The notes below the pieces were generated by a model, which did no database searches, was not told where the DNA came from, and worked only from the letters and a program-made list of their open reading frames with translations. From Dasypus novemcinctus (Eukaryota; Chordata; Mammalia; Cingulata; Dasypodidae), in the NCBI RefSeq assembly GCF_030445035.2, contig NC_080685.1:114673118-114737117 (forward strand): 64,000 bases of DNA, written 5' to 3'. A program made the position numbers and the translations under genes. This document shows, piece after piece, positions 21,440 through 35,198 of this stretch. The stretch's first letter is position 1; each line of letters opens with the position of its first letter.

Positions 21440-24400
21440 CTGAGGCACACAGCCAGAGTTAGGCGATGCACACTTGCAAGCAATTTGCAGATAAAAAACA
21501 CTGACTCAGAAGTTTGCTGAGGCAAAATGGGGGGTATCCATTCCTGCCATTATAAGCCCGGTCATACAAAGGATTATACTCAGCTCTTATGATTAGATTT
21601 GAGTTTTTGTCAATAAAAATGTTTTAATTTTACATAGTACCTGCTGGCAAAATCATATGTTTTGAAAATGCTGAAATTTGAATACTCGGCACTGTGTGCC
21701 ATCTACTCAAAGAATGGCATAACCTAAAAAGAGCTGAGGCTTGAACCCAGTTGGACGCGGCAGGATCCTGAGTGTATTCGAAGCTAGGAAAGCAGCCAGA
21801 GAGAAAGCACAGAGATGCTGAAGGTGAGGTGTCAGGGATGGAGATCTGACTGATAAAGCAGGGAGGCCAGAGGGCCCTGCCTTTCATTAAGTTATGCATG
21901 CTCAGGTGGCCACGGCCAGGGAAACCAGGGCAGCTCTGTCTCTCCCCATCACCGAGTCCCTCAGCCACATGGTGGTGACTGCCAGGGCGGGGCTGCAGCC
22001 CCACCTTCCCAACTGTTCACTTGGCACCACTGCTGCCCACCTGCCTCCATGTCCCAGTGTTCCTGGAACCTGCCTCCTCAGGGCACCAAACCTCCAACCC
22101 TCTCCCTCAGACAGGCCAGAGCAGCCTGGGGCTAAGGAGAATAATAAGGGCAAGGAGAGGTGTGGAGGCTCCACCCTGTGAGGTGGGAGGCCTCGGGGCA
22201 CACCTTGGGCTGACCTGGGCCTCAGGGCAGATACTGCCAGAGAAATGGGGGCAGCTCTGTCAGCCCTTCAGCACTCAGGGCAGCAGGGCAGCATGACAGT
22301 GGCTTCCCATAATTCCCCGAGGCCGCAAGCACCACCAGCACCTGCAGCCACTGGGCACTAAACCTCTCTCTCCCTTTGGCACAGCAGTCATCCCCGTCCC
22401 TCAGCCCACCAACAGACTCTGTGGTTACCAACTCCCAGCAGGTCAGTGGCTGGATGACCTGTGCTCCTCACTGCTCAGCCCTTCGGCCCCAAATGCCAGG
22501 CCTTCTGATGGGCTACAACCAAGCCCATATGTGCTGTGACCACTTCAGGCAGGCTGTCCTTCCCAACAGCTCTTAGGACAAGGGAGGCCTGCGCAGATGG
22601 AGGGCAAGTCATGAGAAGAGGCTGAAGAAGAGTCGCTGCCTGCAAAGAGGTGGGAGCAGCCCAGGATGGCCTCGCCAACACGGTGCAGGACAACCTGCCC
22701 TAGACTGACCCAGCCAGGGGTGTGCTGCTGAGGAGGAATCTCCTCCAAGCCTGGACAGCCAAGGGGGCAAGGCCTCCTCACCAGTTTCTGCAGGGTCAGC
22801 TGCAGCCCAGAGGCCTGGGAAAGGTCCACTGAGCACTGCCATCCTGCTGACAACCTCCTACAGGCAGAGTCAATGTGCTCCCTGGCCCATTCCCCTTTCA
22901 CGGCAGCTTCACCGAGATGCCGGGTGCTGATGTGAGACATTTCATCTACCTGCAGAAGGGAAATTGTGAGGACATTGTTTTCTGGGTCAGGAGCAGCTGG
23001 TGACCAGGAGACCCTCCTAGCTACACCTCCCTGCTGCCATTTCCCAAGGGCACACTGAAAAGGGAGTACAGGCCCATGCCTGCAAAGGCCTCCACCTGCC
23101 CCTGCTGTTCCTTGGGCCTGGTCCAGGTGACTGCATCAGGACTTTAACAACTTGCAAAAGGTAATCAACCCAGCAATCCCAGGAATTCCCCATAAGCAAA
23201 CCTGGATGTCATGCCCCGGGCTCCGGGTGTGTTGGTAGGAGCCTGAGGCACTGAGAGGATTTGACTTTGTTGTTCGGAGGTGTTCATAAAGCCAAGGAGC
23301 AGCAACCAGAATCCCTACAAGGCCTGCCGCCCAGCTCGGGGAAGAACAGGCCAGACTCGAGCATTTTCCATCAGTCAATGGGAACGTTAGAAAATGTTAG
23401 GCAGCATCATATGCCCTCAGCTGAGGGCCACGGAAAAGGGGATTGGGCTACATCGCATAGGAAATTCCGCCTGGCTGGAAGGTCATGGCTTTCGAAGTGT
23501 GACAGAAGTTTCCCGGTGTCTCATCAGCAGATTGCCAGCTGAAGCGATGCAAAGGCCTAGAGCACTTCCCAAAAGGCCACGCCTTCCACCAGGAGGGTCC
23601 AGTGTAACCCAGGAGGGGAAGAGCTCTCCGATGAAAAGCACTGTGTGGGAGCACTCCATCCTGAGCAAGGCATCCAAGCTCTGCCCAGCAAGAGGACATG
23701 GAGAAGTCTGCAGCCCTGCTCTTCCCCAACACCCCGCTACCCCTTCATTGTCCGCTCCTCCCACAACCTTGACCCTCTGAGGCAAGCTCATGGTGACCGC
23801 AGAGCCAGAAGGTGGCTCTATTCTGAAACGAAAGCCCTAGCCCAGAAAAAGCCCCAATCATGAACCCTCATCTCTACCTTATGACACGTTACTTCTACAC
23901 TACTTTTCCAATAAAGTAAAAAAAGAAAACCGAAAAGGGAAAGAAGGTATTTGGAAAACCTATTTCTGCTAAGAGCATAATGTACAGGCCATGAAGAGAA
24001 TGACTGTAACTCCATGAAAGCACAAACAGCTGCAGCCATAAATGAGGAAAGGGCTTGAATAGACAAAGCTGCCAAGAACACATACAAATGACCGAAAAGC
24101 ACTTACACAGATGCTCACCATCATTAGCCAATGAGAGAAATGCAAATAAGATACCAAAGATAAAGATGAGGTGCTACTTACTACACACACACTTGAACGC
24201 TGCTGTCAGGGGGAAAATGGCTGAGAAGGTGTGGAAAAATGGGCCCCTTGGCCACTACGGGTGGGGAATTAAAATGCTGCAGCCAGAAAGTTACAGATAG
24301 AATTATCATGGCAGCTGGCAATTCCACCCCTAGGTATACACACCAAAGACTGAAGGCAGGGCCTCAACCAGCTAGCTGTATGCCAAATGACAGCATCATT

Positions 24401-26887
24401 CAGGGGAGGAGTTGCGAAGGGAGGGAACTGGGAGTTATTGCTAAAGGGGCATGAGGTCTGGGTGGGATGATGGAAAGTGTCCGAATAGAGTGGTCAAACT
24501 ACCCAGTATTGTCAATGAACTCAATTGATGTCACCACGTGTCCCACTCACAAGGATTACAATGATTTTCATGCTAGGAATGCTTTTCCACAATTGGAAGG
24601 AAAAAATCAAGTATGGTCATGACCACATTTATAGAATGAAAGATACAAGCCACATGATCCCCTCAGGTGACTCAGGAAATGGCTTCTGAAAAATCCCCAC
24701 ACCCGCTCAAGATAAGGAATCATTCAGAAAGGTAGGAGGAGACGGCAACTTCCTCCATATGATAAAGGATATAGATGAAAAGCCGGCTGTCAAGATGAAA
24801 AGACCTGCTCAGGAAGGAAAGACTTTCCCCTAAGATCACAAAAACAGACTCAGCAGACTTAACAGCTTTTCTGCATGAAAGTCCATTATCAAGAAAGGAG
24901 AGAGGGAACTTCCTGAAGAAAGGACAAAACACTTGAACATCGTGTGTGGTGAGAGTTTAATAGGCCAAGCCTGTAGGCTTCTGAAAGTCACAAATAAGAG
25001 GAGAAATACTGCCATTAAAATAGGGGCAAGTGACTGGACCTTTTCCAAAGGAGATATACTACTGAGAAAGAAGTACCTGAGAAGGCACTAAACATCCCGA
25101 GACATCAGGGAAATACAAATAGCAAAGGAAGTGCTACCACTTCCTTAAAACATGTTGGATAACTACTGAAGTGGATATAGAGTCATCAAAACACTCACAC
25201 ATTGCAGAGGGAAAGATGAAACGGTGAAGCCACCATGGACTCTGGTTTGGTGATGCCTCGATTAGTTAAACATAGAGTTTCCATAGGACTTAGCAGTTGC
25301 ACTCCGACTTTTACACCGAAAGGTCAAAAGAGGTATTCAAACCAAACATTACCCAGGAATGATATCAGTGTCTTTACTTGCAATAGCCAAACGTGGAAGC
25401 AACTCAAATGTCCATCAACGAATGAATCAACTAAATGGTATACAGAGGCAACAGAGAACTCTATAGCTGTAAAAAGGAATGTAGTTCTGCAAAGAGCTGA
25501 AATATGGACGAACCATGAAAGCACTGTGCTAACTGAAGTAAGCACAAGGAAAAGCACCGCAGAACTGCACCAAAAGCAGCTGAGTAAATGGTGAACTCCA
25601 CAGAGACAAAATATCCATGACCACATGGACTCGGGACAGGCAACAGGCAGTAAAGGATTTCCGTTTTGCATGATGGGACATGTCTGGTAATGGTGGAAGG
25701 GGAAAAGAGCACGGCATTGTGAAGGTTAACAAGGTGACAGAGTTGTGTGCTGTACTGGTCAGCCAAAGGGGGGGTGATACACAATTCCACAAGCCTGCTA
25801 GTTCCCACAAGAGGAATTGACTTCCGGTAGGAGCTTACAGATACCAGGCCGTAATGCCTAAAATACTTCCCTCAACAAAGTCTGCTCTCACGTGTTGGAG
25901 CAAGAGGACTGGCCACATCAGCCATGGCACAGGCTTCCTGGCTTCCTCTCTCCCCAAGTCTTGCTTCTCTCTGGGCTAAGAGCCTCTGTTTGCTCCACAA
26001 GGGCAGCTGTAGGCTATGAGGATCTCTAGGCATTGCCTCTCTGCACACAGTCAGCTGGAGACAATCAGGTGAACGGCTCTGCCTCTCACTCACCGCGGGG
26101 ATTCTGCTCCATTGAAGGAGCTGTTTCTGTTCCTCTGTGTTCTTCCCCTGCCTCAAGTCCTGTCTTCCTGAGGCTTGCTTCTCTTTCCTCCCTGAGCTTA
26201 CTTCCCAGGATTCCAGCTAAGGCTTCAGCATCAAACTCCAACTTCAACTCTGTCCTTTTCCTTGCCTTTTCTCTGCCAGTCACCACTGCCCGTGGGATGG
26301 GGTCTCCATGTCCTAGTGATGTGGCCCATTCAGAGCCCCCCTTATAGCTTAGTCTTTCCCAGGTACGGATCAGATGACAAACACATTCTGATATCGATTT
26401 TTGGAATTCATCACGATAGCGAACTTCTACGTATACTGAAAATTGGTTCAAGTGGAGGGAAACGAAGGCAACGGATTATAAGGGGCTTTCTCCTGTTGAG
26501 GACAGACTGCTTAGTTGAGCTTATCAAAGTCTAAGAGCTCGGGGCTTCCTGCCAAGGTCAAACTGGTGGAAAACCACCCTCTCTGCATAGATTGCACAGA
26601 AGGTATTACAAAACATTACTGTAAGACAGGTAAGAATATATGGAAAGATATGGATAAAACACTAACTTAGGATAACCTGAAGTGGAATCTGCTCACATGG
26701 GACAGCTGTTTTGGTGGAAAAGTTTGTGACAGGCAGCCAAAAGAGAGTCAGACAGTGCAGGTGGCTGCTGGAAATGTAAGTCGTTTAACACCTACGGGTT
26801 TTTTATCCCATTATTCAGAAGATGGTATTGGAGCGAACTCTTTAAACCTCTCATGTATTAAAGAAGGATAGGGTCCCATGAACATTC
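21440..26887 (+). repeat. Low-copy duplicated unit U, copy 1 (about 5.4 kb)
   Basis: The unit starts near AGGCACACAGCCAGAGTTAGG and ends near AGGGTCCCATGAACATTCC. It is paralogous to 28811-34079 (right part) and 34080-37410 (left part), and more distantly to 41085-42100. Inside are a GC-rich left third (21700-23800) and two successive old L1 ORF2-tail segments (about 23960-24460 and 25100-25600) with L1-like 3' sequence. The right end (25900-26880) is unclassified. Many short open frames occur in the GC-rich part, but none persists between copies in the same frame, so no gene is called. Confidence 0.75.
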
Positions 26888-27003
26888 CTCTTATCTAAGT
26901 CTCCAAGCCAACATTAGGAGATGCACATTTACAAGCAAATCACAGACAAAGGACACTGACTTGGAACTCACTTAAAGGAACCGGTTCTATTAATTCCTCT
27001 CAT
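26888..27003 (+). repeat. Unit U, start of copy 2 (truncated)
   Basis: CCAACATTAGGAGATGCACA and the following 100 bp match the first bases of copies 1 (21445 on) and 3 (34088 on), directly after the end of copy 1. This head-to-tail junction shows that the units are in tandem. Similarity to the unit stops at about 27003, where the block at 27004-27840 begins. Confidence 0.75.
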
Positions 27004-27840
27004 TCCCGCTATCCCTCACTCTGGTGCCCGCCAAGCCCAGACCAAGCCACCAGTGCCCCACCAGCTGTGGTGGCTGCACCCACCTCCTCCCTGGCATGCA
27101 GGCCCCCATGTCCCTGCACACATTAGAGTTGCCCCACTCCTATCCCTCCTCCTTGCTTTGGAAACGTTGGCCACCGGAGTTGCCTAAGGCAGGGAGTGCC
27201 AAGACATTTGCGATGTGGGGGCATTTTCTTGACTTGGACTTATCCCCCATGATAGTTCCAGGACAGATGTGGCCATTATGCATCCAGCTGAAGCCCACTG
27301 AATGGACTCAGGGAGCATGTCGAGTGCCATGGAAACTAATGCATTGCAGGGGAGCAGTGTTCCAAAATGTACTCACCACATGCCATGAGTAGGCCCCACG
27401 GTGATAAAAGAGATCACTGACATGGTAGGAGTCTGCTGAGTGGGGCCTGGGGTTGAAGAGAATCTCTTCTATTGTGTCTTGTACTGTTGTTTTCTAATCT
27501 ATGTATCATGGAAACAAAAGAGACAGAAGAAGAAACATGAACAAGAAAACTACTCCATTGCAGAAAGCCAGAGCCAAACGCCACCCCTAGGTGCCACGTT
27601 GGATAAGAAATGTTCCTTCCTCACACTTCCTGGAGGGCAGGGGGCTGGATTTGAAGGCAGGAGGAGGGGCAAGGACCCTTGCAGAAGGGGCAGTAGGGGA
27701 CCCCTGGGCCAAATCTGTGACTGATGTGAGAACCTCTCTCCATCCGATAGCTCACCTGGTCCAAGCCAAGAGTCTGGGTTGGGCCAGGCTGCCAGGTCAC
27801 TCTTCAGATGGGGATTCCTTGCCAACCAAAGTTCCAAGTC
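27004..27840 (+). repeat. Duplicated block, paralogue of 16340-17115
   Basis: Older L1 3'-UTR terminus (27180-27545) followed by the same non-L1 flank as at 16856-17115 (CACACTTCCTGGAGGGCAGG near 27625). Together with the sequence up to 28810, it replaces the expected left third of unit U copy 2. Confidence 0.72.
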
Positions 27841-28602
27841 CTGATCAAATGGGCCTATCTAGGGCCAGCGTTGCACTGCAGGTCTCTCCCATGGCAATGG
27901 TCATAGACATGCTGTCTCCAATTGTATCACCTCCATCTTTTTTAACTGAAAACCTGGCCTTTTCCACTGGTTGCCTGAGGGCTCCTGCCTTGGCTCCCTG
28001 CCAGCCAGCCCCTCCCCACCCCCCCACCCTCACCCCCTCCCCCAGAGGCCTGTCCCCCAGAGAGGAGAGGCTCAGAGACTTTCCTGTTCCTTGTCAATTC
28101 CCTCTCTTTCTCTGTGTTTCTTTTCTGAGATGAGAGGGGCCCCTGAGGACCTATCTGACTCTTAGAAATGAGCCTGCCCTTTCTCTTCTCACCCTGCTTT
28201 TTGGTACAGTATTAATGAACCTTTTTATTTTCTCCAGGTTTGGGGGACCCAAAACGAAGCTGTTTACATACCTGGTTGTGAGACTTTTCAGTGGAAATAA
28301 TTTCTGCTCACTTGAGTCACTATGGTCAAGTGGGATTACAGGTCCTTGTGTTCCATGCATGAGGTACATTATAAGAAGCCATTGTGACCGTCAAAACTGG
28401 TTGTATGGGTTGTTTTGGCATTGATTCGAGTAATAATGATCAGTTTCTGAAAAAAGAAAATGAAATAAAAACCGGAAGCACATTTTGCTTGGCCAGACCA
28501 CGCAATGCAACCAGGTGATTTTCCTACTGCTTGTTGTTCAAAGCCACCATAGCAGGTGATTCAACATGTATATTGCCAAGATTTCCAAACTAAAGCAGAC
28601 TA
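27841..28602. other. Unassigned sequence, no gene seen
   Basis: A C-rich stretch at 28000-28050 is followed by moderately AT-rich sequence. A 180-codon plus-strand frame crosses from 27591 into this stretch but has no recognisable domain and is not conserved in the paralogous block. No repeat family recognised. Confidence 0.5.
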
Positions 28603-28806
28603 CCTTCTTGTTGAGGAGCAGCTGAGTAGGTAAAGCCCCGGGTACAGGTCCTCCTGAGGGCTGTGGGGACACACAGGTCTACATTGATGGCAGGTGGTTC
28701 TGAGCTTCAGTGCCCTGCCAGTGGGCCCTACTTTGGAATATGTGCTCCTGAAGGTGATGGAGTTGGATTCAGATGGGACCTCCCTACACATGCCTCTTCT
28801 TGCACT
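28603..28806 (+). mobile_element. Older L1 3'-UTR fragment
   Basis: Matches 14894-15100 and 40530-40720 (GAGCAGCTGAGTAGGTAAAG start; CAGTGGGCCCTACTTTGGAAT near 28720). The fragment is about 200 bp and abuts unit U copy 2. Confidence 0.7.
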
Positions 28807-31800
28807 TTGGCTGAAAATTAGTCTGCAGATTGCCACCTGAAGCGATGTAAGTCATAGAGAACTTCCCAAAAGGCCAGGCCTTCTGCAAGAGGGTCCAGTG
28901 TTCCCAGGAGGGGAAGAGCTCTATGAGTGAGAGCACTTTGGGGAGCACTTCATCCTGAGCAAGACATCCAAGCTCTCCCCAGCAACAGGACATGGACAAG
29001 TCTGCAGCGCTGCTCTTCCCCAGCAGCCCTGCCACTCCTTCATTTTCAGCTCCTCTCACAACCTTGACCCTCTTAGGCAAGCTCCTGGGGACCACAGAGA
29101 GAGAAGGTGGCTTGAACCTGAAATGTAAGCACTGGACCAGAATATCCTGAATCATGAACCCTCATCTCTACTTACTGACATATTACTACTCTACTACTTT
29201 TCAAATAAAGTAAAAAAGAAAACCAAAAATGGAAAGAAAATATTTGGAATCCCTATTTCTGCTAATAGCATAATGTACAGAACACAAGAAGAATTACTGT
29301 AACTCTACCAAAGCACAAAGAGCTGCAGCAATAAATGGAAAAAGGGCCTGAATAGACATATCTGCCTAGAATACATTCAAATGACTGAAAAGCACATAAA
29401 CAGATGCTCAACATCATTAGCCATTAGAGAAATACAAATAAGATACCAAAGATAAAAAATGAGGCACTACTTTCTACACACTCTTGAAAGCTGTTGTCAG
29501 GGAAAAAAATGGTTGAAAAGATGTGGAAAATGGACCCCTTAAACACTATGAATGGGAATTTAAAATGCTGATGCCCAAAAGTTAAACACAGAATTACCAT
29601 GGCAGCTGGCAATTCCACTCCTAAGTATACACATCAAAGGAATGAAAGTAGGGTCTCAACCAAATACATCTATGCTATTATTCATAACAGCCTCATTCAG
29701 AAGAGGAGTTGTAAAGGAAGGGAGTTGGGAGTTATTGCTAAAGGGGCATGAAGTCTGGTTGGGATGATGGAAAGGGTCTGAATATAGTGGTCAAAGCTAC
29801 AAAATATTATCAGTGAACTCAATCAATGTCACCATGTGTCCCACTTACAATGATTAAAATGATTTTTATGCTATGAATGTTTTTCCACAATTAAAAGGAA
29901 AAAATCAAGTATGGCACTGACCACATTTATAGAATGAAAGATACAAGCCACATGATCCCCTCAATTGACTCAGAAAATGCTTTTGAAAAATTCCCACACC
30001 CGTTCACGTTAAGGAAACATTCAGAAAGGTAGGAAGAGATGGCATCTTCGTCCATATGATAAAGGATACTGATGAAAAACCAGCTGTTAAGATGAAAAGA
30101 CCTGCTCAAGAAGGAAAGACTTTTCCCTAAATCAGAAGAAAAGACTCATCAGATTTAAAAAACTTTTCTGCATGAAAGTCCATTATCAAGAAAGGAAAAA
30201 GAAAATTTCCTGAAGTAGGGACAAAACACTTGAACATCATCTGTGTGATGGGAGTTTAATATGCCAAGCCTATAAGCTACTGAAAGTCAAGAATAAAAGG
30301 AGAAATACCACCATTAAAATAGGGGCAGGTGACTGGACCTTTTCCAGGAAGATATACTAATGAGAAATAAGCATATGAGAAAGTGCTAAACATCCCGAGA
30401 CAACAGGGAAATACAAATAACAAAGGAAGTGCTACTGCTTCTTTAAAAATGTTGGATAACTACTGAAGTAGATGTAGTGTAATCAAAACCATCACACATT
30501 GCAGAGAGAAGGTTAAAATGGTGAAGCCAACTTCGATTCCAGTTTGTTGATACCTCAATTAGTTAGCCATAGAATTTCCATACGACCTAGCAGTTACACT
30601 CCTACTTTTATACTGAAAGATCAAAATAGGTATTCAAACAAAACATTATCCAGGAATGATTTTAGTGTCTTTATTTGCCATATCCAAAAGTGAAAGCAAC
30701 TCCAATGTCCGTCAATGAATGAATAAACTAAGTGGTATATATAGGCAACAGAGAACTGTACAGCTATAAAAAGGAATGCAGTTCTCCAAAGAGCTGAAAT
30801 ATGGACGAACCATGAAAGCACTGTGCTAACTGAAGTCAGCGCAAGGAATAGCACTGCAGAAGTGCACTGAAATCAGCTGGGTAAATGGTGAACTCCACAT
30901 GGACAAAATATCAATTAGCACGCGGACTCGGGGCAGGTATCAACAGTAAAAGATTTCAGTTTTGCCTGATGGAACATGCCTGGTAATGGTGGGAAGGGAA
31001 AATAGCACAGCATTGTGAATGTTAACAAGATGACAGAGTTGTGTGCTGTACTAATCATCCAAAGGGGTGCTGATGCACAATTCCACAAGCCTGCTAGGCT
31101 CCACTGAAGGTACTTCTTTCTCATAGGAGCTTACAGATACCAGGCTGTAATGCCTAAGTTACTTCCCTTGACAAAGTCTATTTGCACGTCTTGGAGCAAA
31201 ATGACTGGCATCATCAGCCAGGGTGCAGGCATCCTGGCTTCCTCTCTTCCCAAGTCTTGCTTCTCTATGGGCTAAGCTCCTCTGTTTGCTCCACAAGGGC
31301 AGCTGTAGACTATGATGCTCTCTAGGCTTTGCCTCTCTCCACAAGGTCAGCTGGAGACAATCAGTTGAAGGACTGTGTTTCTCACTCACCCTGGGTATTC
31401 TGCCACATCTAAGGAGGAGTTTCTATTCCTCTGTGTTCTTACTTGCCTCAAGTAATGTCTTGATGGGTTTGCTTCTCTTTCCTCTCTGAGCTTACTTTCA
31501 GCTAAGGCTTCAGCATCAAGCTCCAGCTTCAAGAATCCTCAACTCTGTCCTTTGCCTTTTCTCTGCCAGTCCCCTCTGCCTGTGGGATGGGGCTCCATGT
31601 CCTAGTGACATGGCCTAATCAAAGCCCCCCTCATTGCTTAGTCTATCCCCGGTACAGACCCGATGATGAACACACTCCAATAACATTTTTTGGAGTTCAT
31701 AACCATAGCAAACTGCTATGTATACTGAAAATTGTTTCAAATGGAGGGAAATGAAGGCAAAGATTATAAGGGGCTTGAGATTAGACTGCTCAGCCGAGCT

Positions 31801-32067
31801 TCTAAAAGATAAGCTCAGTGTTTCCTGCCAAGGTCAAGCTGGTGGAAAATCACCCTCTATGCATAGATCATACAGAATGTATTACAAAAGATTACTGCAA
31901 GACAGGTAAAAATATATTCAAATATATGGATAAAATACTCACTTGGGATAATCTGAAGTGGAATCTGCTCACATGGGACACCACTGATGGTGGAAAAGTA
32001 TGTGACAGGCAGCAATAAGAGAGTCAACAACTGCAGGTGGCTGCTGGAAATACGTCATTTAACATTT
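28807..32067 (+). repeat. Unit U copy 2, main part
   Basis: Aligns collinearly with 23520-26760 of copy 1, including both old L1 ORF2-tail segments. It continues after the minus-strand L1 insertion at 33965-34079, where it joins copy 3. Minor indels are scattered throughout and no open frame is shared with copy 1. Confidence 0.78.
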
Positions 32068-33964
32068 TTTTTTTTATTTTTTTATTTTTTATTGACTTTG
32101 TAATAATATTACATTAAAAATATATATGTGAGGTCCCATTCAACCCCACCCCCCCACCCCCCCTCTCCCCCCCCCAACAACACTCGTTCCCATCATCATG
32201 ACACATCCATTGGATTTGGTAAGTACATCTTTGGGCACCTCTGCACCTCATATACATTGGTTCACATCATGGCCCATACTCTCCTCTATTCCATCATGTA
32301 GGCCCTGTGAGGATTTACAATGTCCGGTGATTACCTCTGAAGCACCATCCAGGGCAGCTCCATGTCCCGAAGACGCCTCCACCTCTCATCTCTTCCTGCC
32401 TTTCCCCATACCCTTTGTCCATTATGTCCACTTTTCCCAATCCAATGCCACCTCTTCTATGTGGACACTGGATTGGTTGTGTCCATTGCACCTTTATGTC
32501 AAGAGGAGGCTCAGATTCCACCTGGATGCTGGATGCAATCCTCCCATTTTCAGTTGTAATCACTCTAGGCTCCATGGTGTGGTGGTTGTCCTTCTTCACC
32601 TCCATCTTAGCTGAGTGTGGTAAGTCCAATAAATCAGATTGTAGGTGCTGGAGTCTGTTGAGGCTCAGGATCTGGCTATCACATTGTCAGTCCAGAGATT
32701 CAAATCCCCTAAATATATCTTAAACCCCAACATTAACTGCACCTCCAGCACATTAGCATGAAAGTCTTATGAAGGGAGATCCCATCTGAGTCCAGATTCA
32801 TCACACATAAACACCATTTCCAAAGAGGGGCCATCTGCCCTGGTAGTTAACCCCATCGGCCATGACCATAACTCCCATGGGTCTCTTTAGCCCTCAAAGG
32901 AACCAATATCTGGGGGTTGTATCTGCTTTATCTGTCTCTCTGACTCTGCTCAGTTGTGCATGAGGGCAAACCTTCTGCCAGCCTCCAGACTCTTTTTTAG
33001 AAACTCGTAGCCATATAAACTCATTTCTCCTTTCCATTTCCCCCTTACTTTAGGTCAAACAGCATTTTAAAGTCATGGTATTTTATGTAGACATGGATAT
33101 TCTGCTGATCCACATTGAACCTTCCGTATAAGGTCATTTTCCAGTTGCATCATCAGTTGGTAGTTGATAGTGGTCCCTCGTTGCCAGGGAGGCTCATCCC
33201 CGGGTGTCATGTCCCACGCTGGGGGGAAGGCATTGCATTTACATGCTGAGTTTGGCTTCGAGACTGGCCACATTTGAGTAACATGAAGGCTGACAGAAGG
33301 AAATTCCCAGGCACAAAGTTGCTCTAGGCCTTGTTATTATTTTGGGTTTATCAGCTCACAAGCATAGTCATTAGTATCAGGGGCTCACTGTTGAACCCTC
33401 ACTCCCTCCCGGTCCCCACCACTGTACCTGGGAGACTGTCGCTGCTCCCCTAGGGACCACGACAGAGCACCACTGGCCAGGAACCCAGTACCCCCCCCTA
33501 CTGTGGTTTTTAATTGTTGCCACTATGAGTATATCCAAACATTACCATGCACCCTGGACATATGTTCTGTACAGCTCCCTGTCAGTCATATATCATCTGT
33601 CATTGGTATCCCATACCAGTATCCCTCCATTGCCATTGTTGAAACACTCTGTGATCCAGAACTCCCCGAAATTTGAAGCCCAATATAATGTCATGGTCCC
33701 TTACTAGGGAATGGCATATAGCGATGAGTTTAAAGGATAGATAAAGAACTTGGATAAAGTTAGATAAAGAACTTAGATAAAGAATGTTGACTTGAAAAAA
33801 TTCCACATCCTATTTTTTTCTTTTTTTCCCCCCCCCCCCCTAATTATTCAGCTTTTCTTCACAGGAGTCCTAGACCACAGCAATGTATATATATAATATA
33901 CAGCACTCCCACACATCCACCAGAAAACCTTTTCCCTTCCACAGTGATACTCTTACGCCCTATT
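32068..33964 (-). mobile_element. 5'-truncated L1, 3' UTR only
   Basis: A T-rich tail on the left (32068-32095) is followed by the reverse complement of the last 1.9 kb of the L1 3' UTR, truncated near 33964. A perfect 14 bp target-site duplication GTCATTTAACATTT flanks it (32054-32067 and 33965-33978). Several minus- and plus-strand frames here are only shadows of 3' UTR. Confidence 0.93.
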
Positions 33965-35198
33965 GTCATTTAACATTTACAGCTTTTTTATTCTGTCATT
34001 CACCAGCCGGTATTTGAGAGAACTCTTTAACCTCTCATGTATGAAAGAAGGGTAGGGTCCCATGAACTTTCCTCTGCTCAGAGGCACACAGCCAGCATTA
34101 GGAGATGCACATTTGCAAGCAATTTGCAGGTAAAGAACACTGACTCGGAAGCTGGCTTAAGCAAAATGCGAGTATCTATTCCTCTCATGATAAGACCTGT
34201 CATACAAAGGATTATACTCAGCTATTGTTTTTAGATTTGAGTTTCTGTCAATAAAAAGTTGTCATTCATGTTTTAATTTTATGTAGTACTTACTGGCAAA
34301 ATAATATTTTTTGAAAATGCAGAAATTTGAATACTCGGCACCATATACAACCTATTCAAATGATGGGATAACCTAAAAAGAGCTGAGGCTTGAAGCCAGT
34401 TTGATGCAGCAGGATTCTGAGTTTATTGGAAGATAGGAAAGTAGCCAGAGAGAACGCACAGAGGTGATGAATGTGAGGTGTCAGGGATGGAGCTCTGACT
34501 GACAAAGCAGGGGGGGCTGGAGGGACCCACCTTGCATTAAGTATGCATGCTCAGGTGGCCATTGCCAGTGAAACAAGGGGAGCTCTGTCTCTCCCCATCA
34601 GCCAAGTCCCTCAGCCTTGGTGGGTGCCTGCCAGGGTGGTGCTGCAGCCCTACCTTCCAACATCCACATTGTTCACTTGTCACCACTGCCCACCTGCCTC
34701 CAAGTCCCACGTTTCTGGAACCTGCCTCCTCCCTGTGTCTTGTCCAGGTGACTGAATCAGGAAGTGAACAGCTTTCAAAAATTAATCCACCTAGCAATCC
34801 CAGGAAGTCGCCATAAGCAAACTTGGATGACTTGCCCTGGGCTCCCACTGAGAGGATTTGAAAAATTTCCAAGGTGTTCATAAAACCAAGGAGCAACAAC
34901 CAGTATTCATACAAGATCTGTGGTCCATCTCAGGGAAGAAAAAGCCTGACTCAAGCATTTTCCATCAGTCTACATGAACATTAGAAAATGTTTGGTGGCA
35001 TCATATGCCCTCAGGTGAGTGCCACAGAAAAGGGGTTTGGGTTGCACTCTAATAGGAAATTCCATCTGACTGGAAGGTCATGACTTTAGAATTGTAACAG
35101 AATTTTCCTGGAACCTCATCTGCAGATTGTCAGTTGAATTGATATGAGTCATAGAGAACTTCCCAAAAGGCCAGACCGTCCATCAAAAGGGTCCAGTG
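33965..35198 (+). repeat. Unit U: end of copy 2 and left part of copy 3
   Basis: 33979-34079 completes copy 2 (compare 26780-26887). Copy 3 starts at about 34080 and aligns with copy 1 from 21445. Near 34740 it jumps from the equivalent of 22080 to about 23118, lacking about 1.04 kb. The distant copy at 41085-42100 retains most of that segment, so the gap is a deletion in copy 3. The HNRNPD retrocopy interrupts copy 3 at 35198. Confidence 0.75.

Noticed and set aside
21894..23863. Many 60-130 codon frames on both strands in the GC-rich part of unit U
   Set aside because: Frames are not preserved in copy 3 or copy 4, no domain is recognisable, and the openness fits high GC content.
27591..28133. 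180-codon plus-strand frame
   Set aside because: It crosses from a duplicated L1-flank block into unassigned C-rich sequence. The paralogous block at 16856-17115 does not keep the frame.
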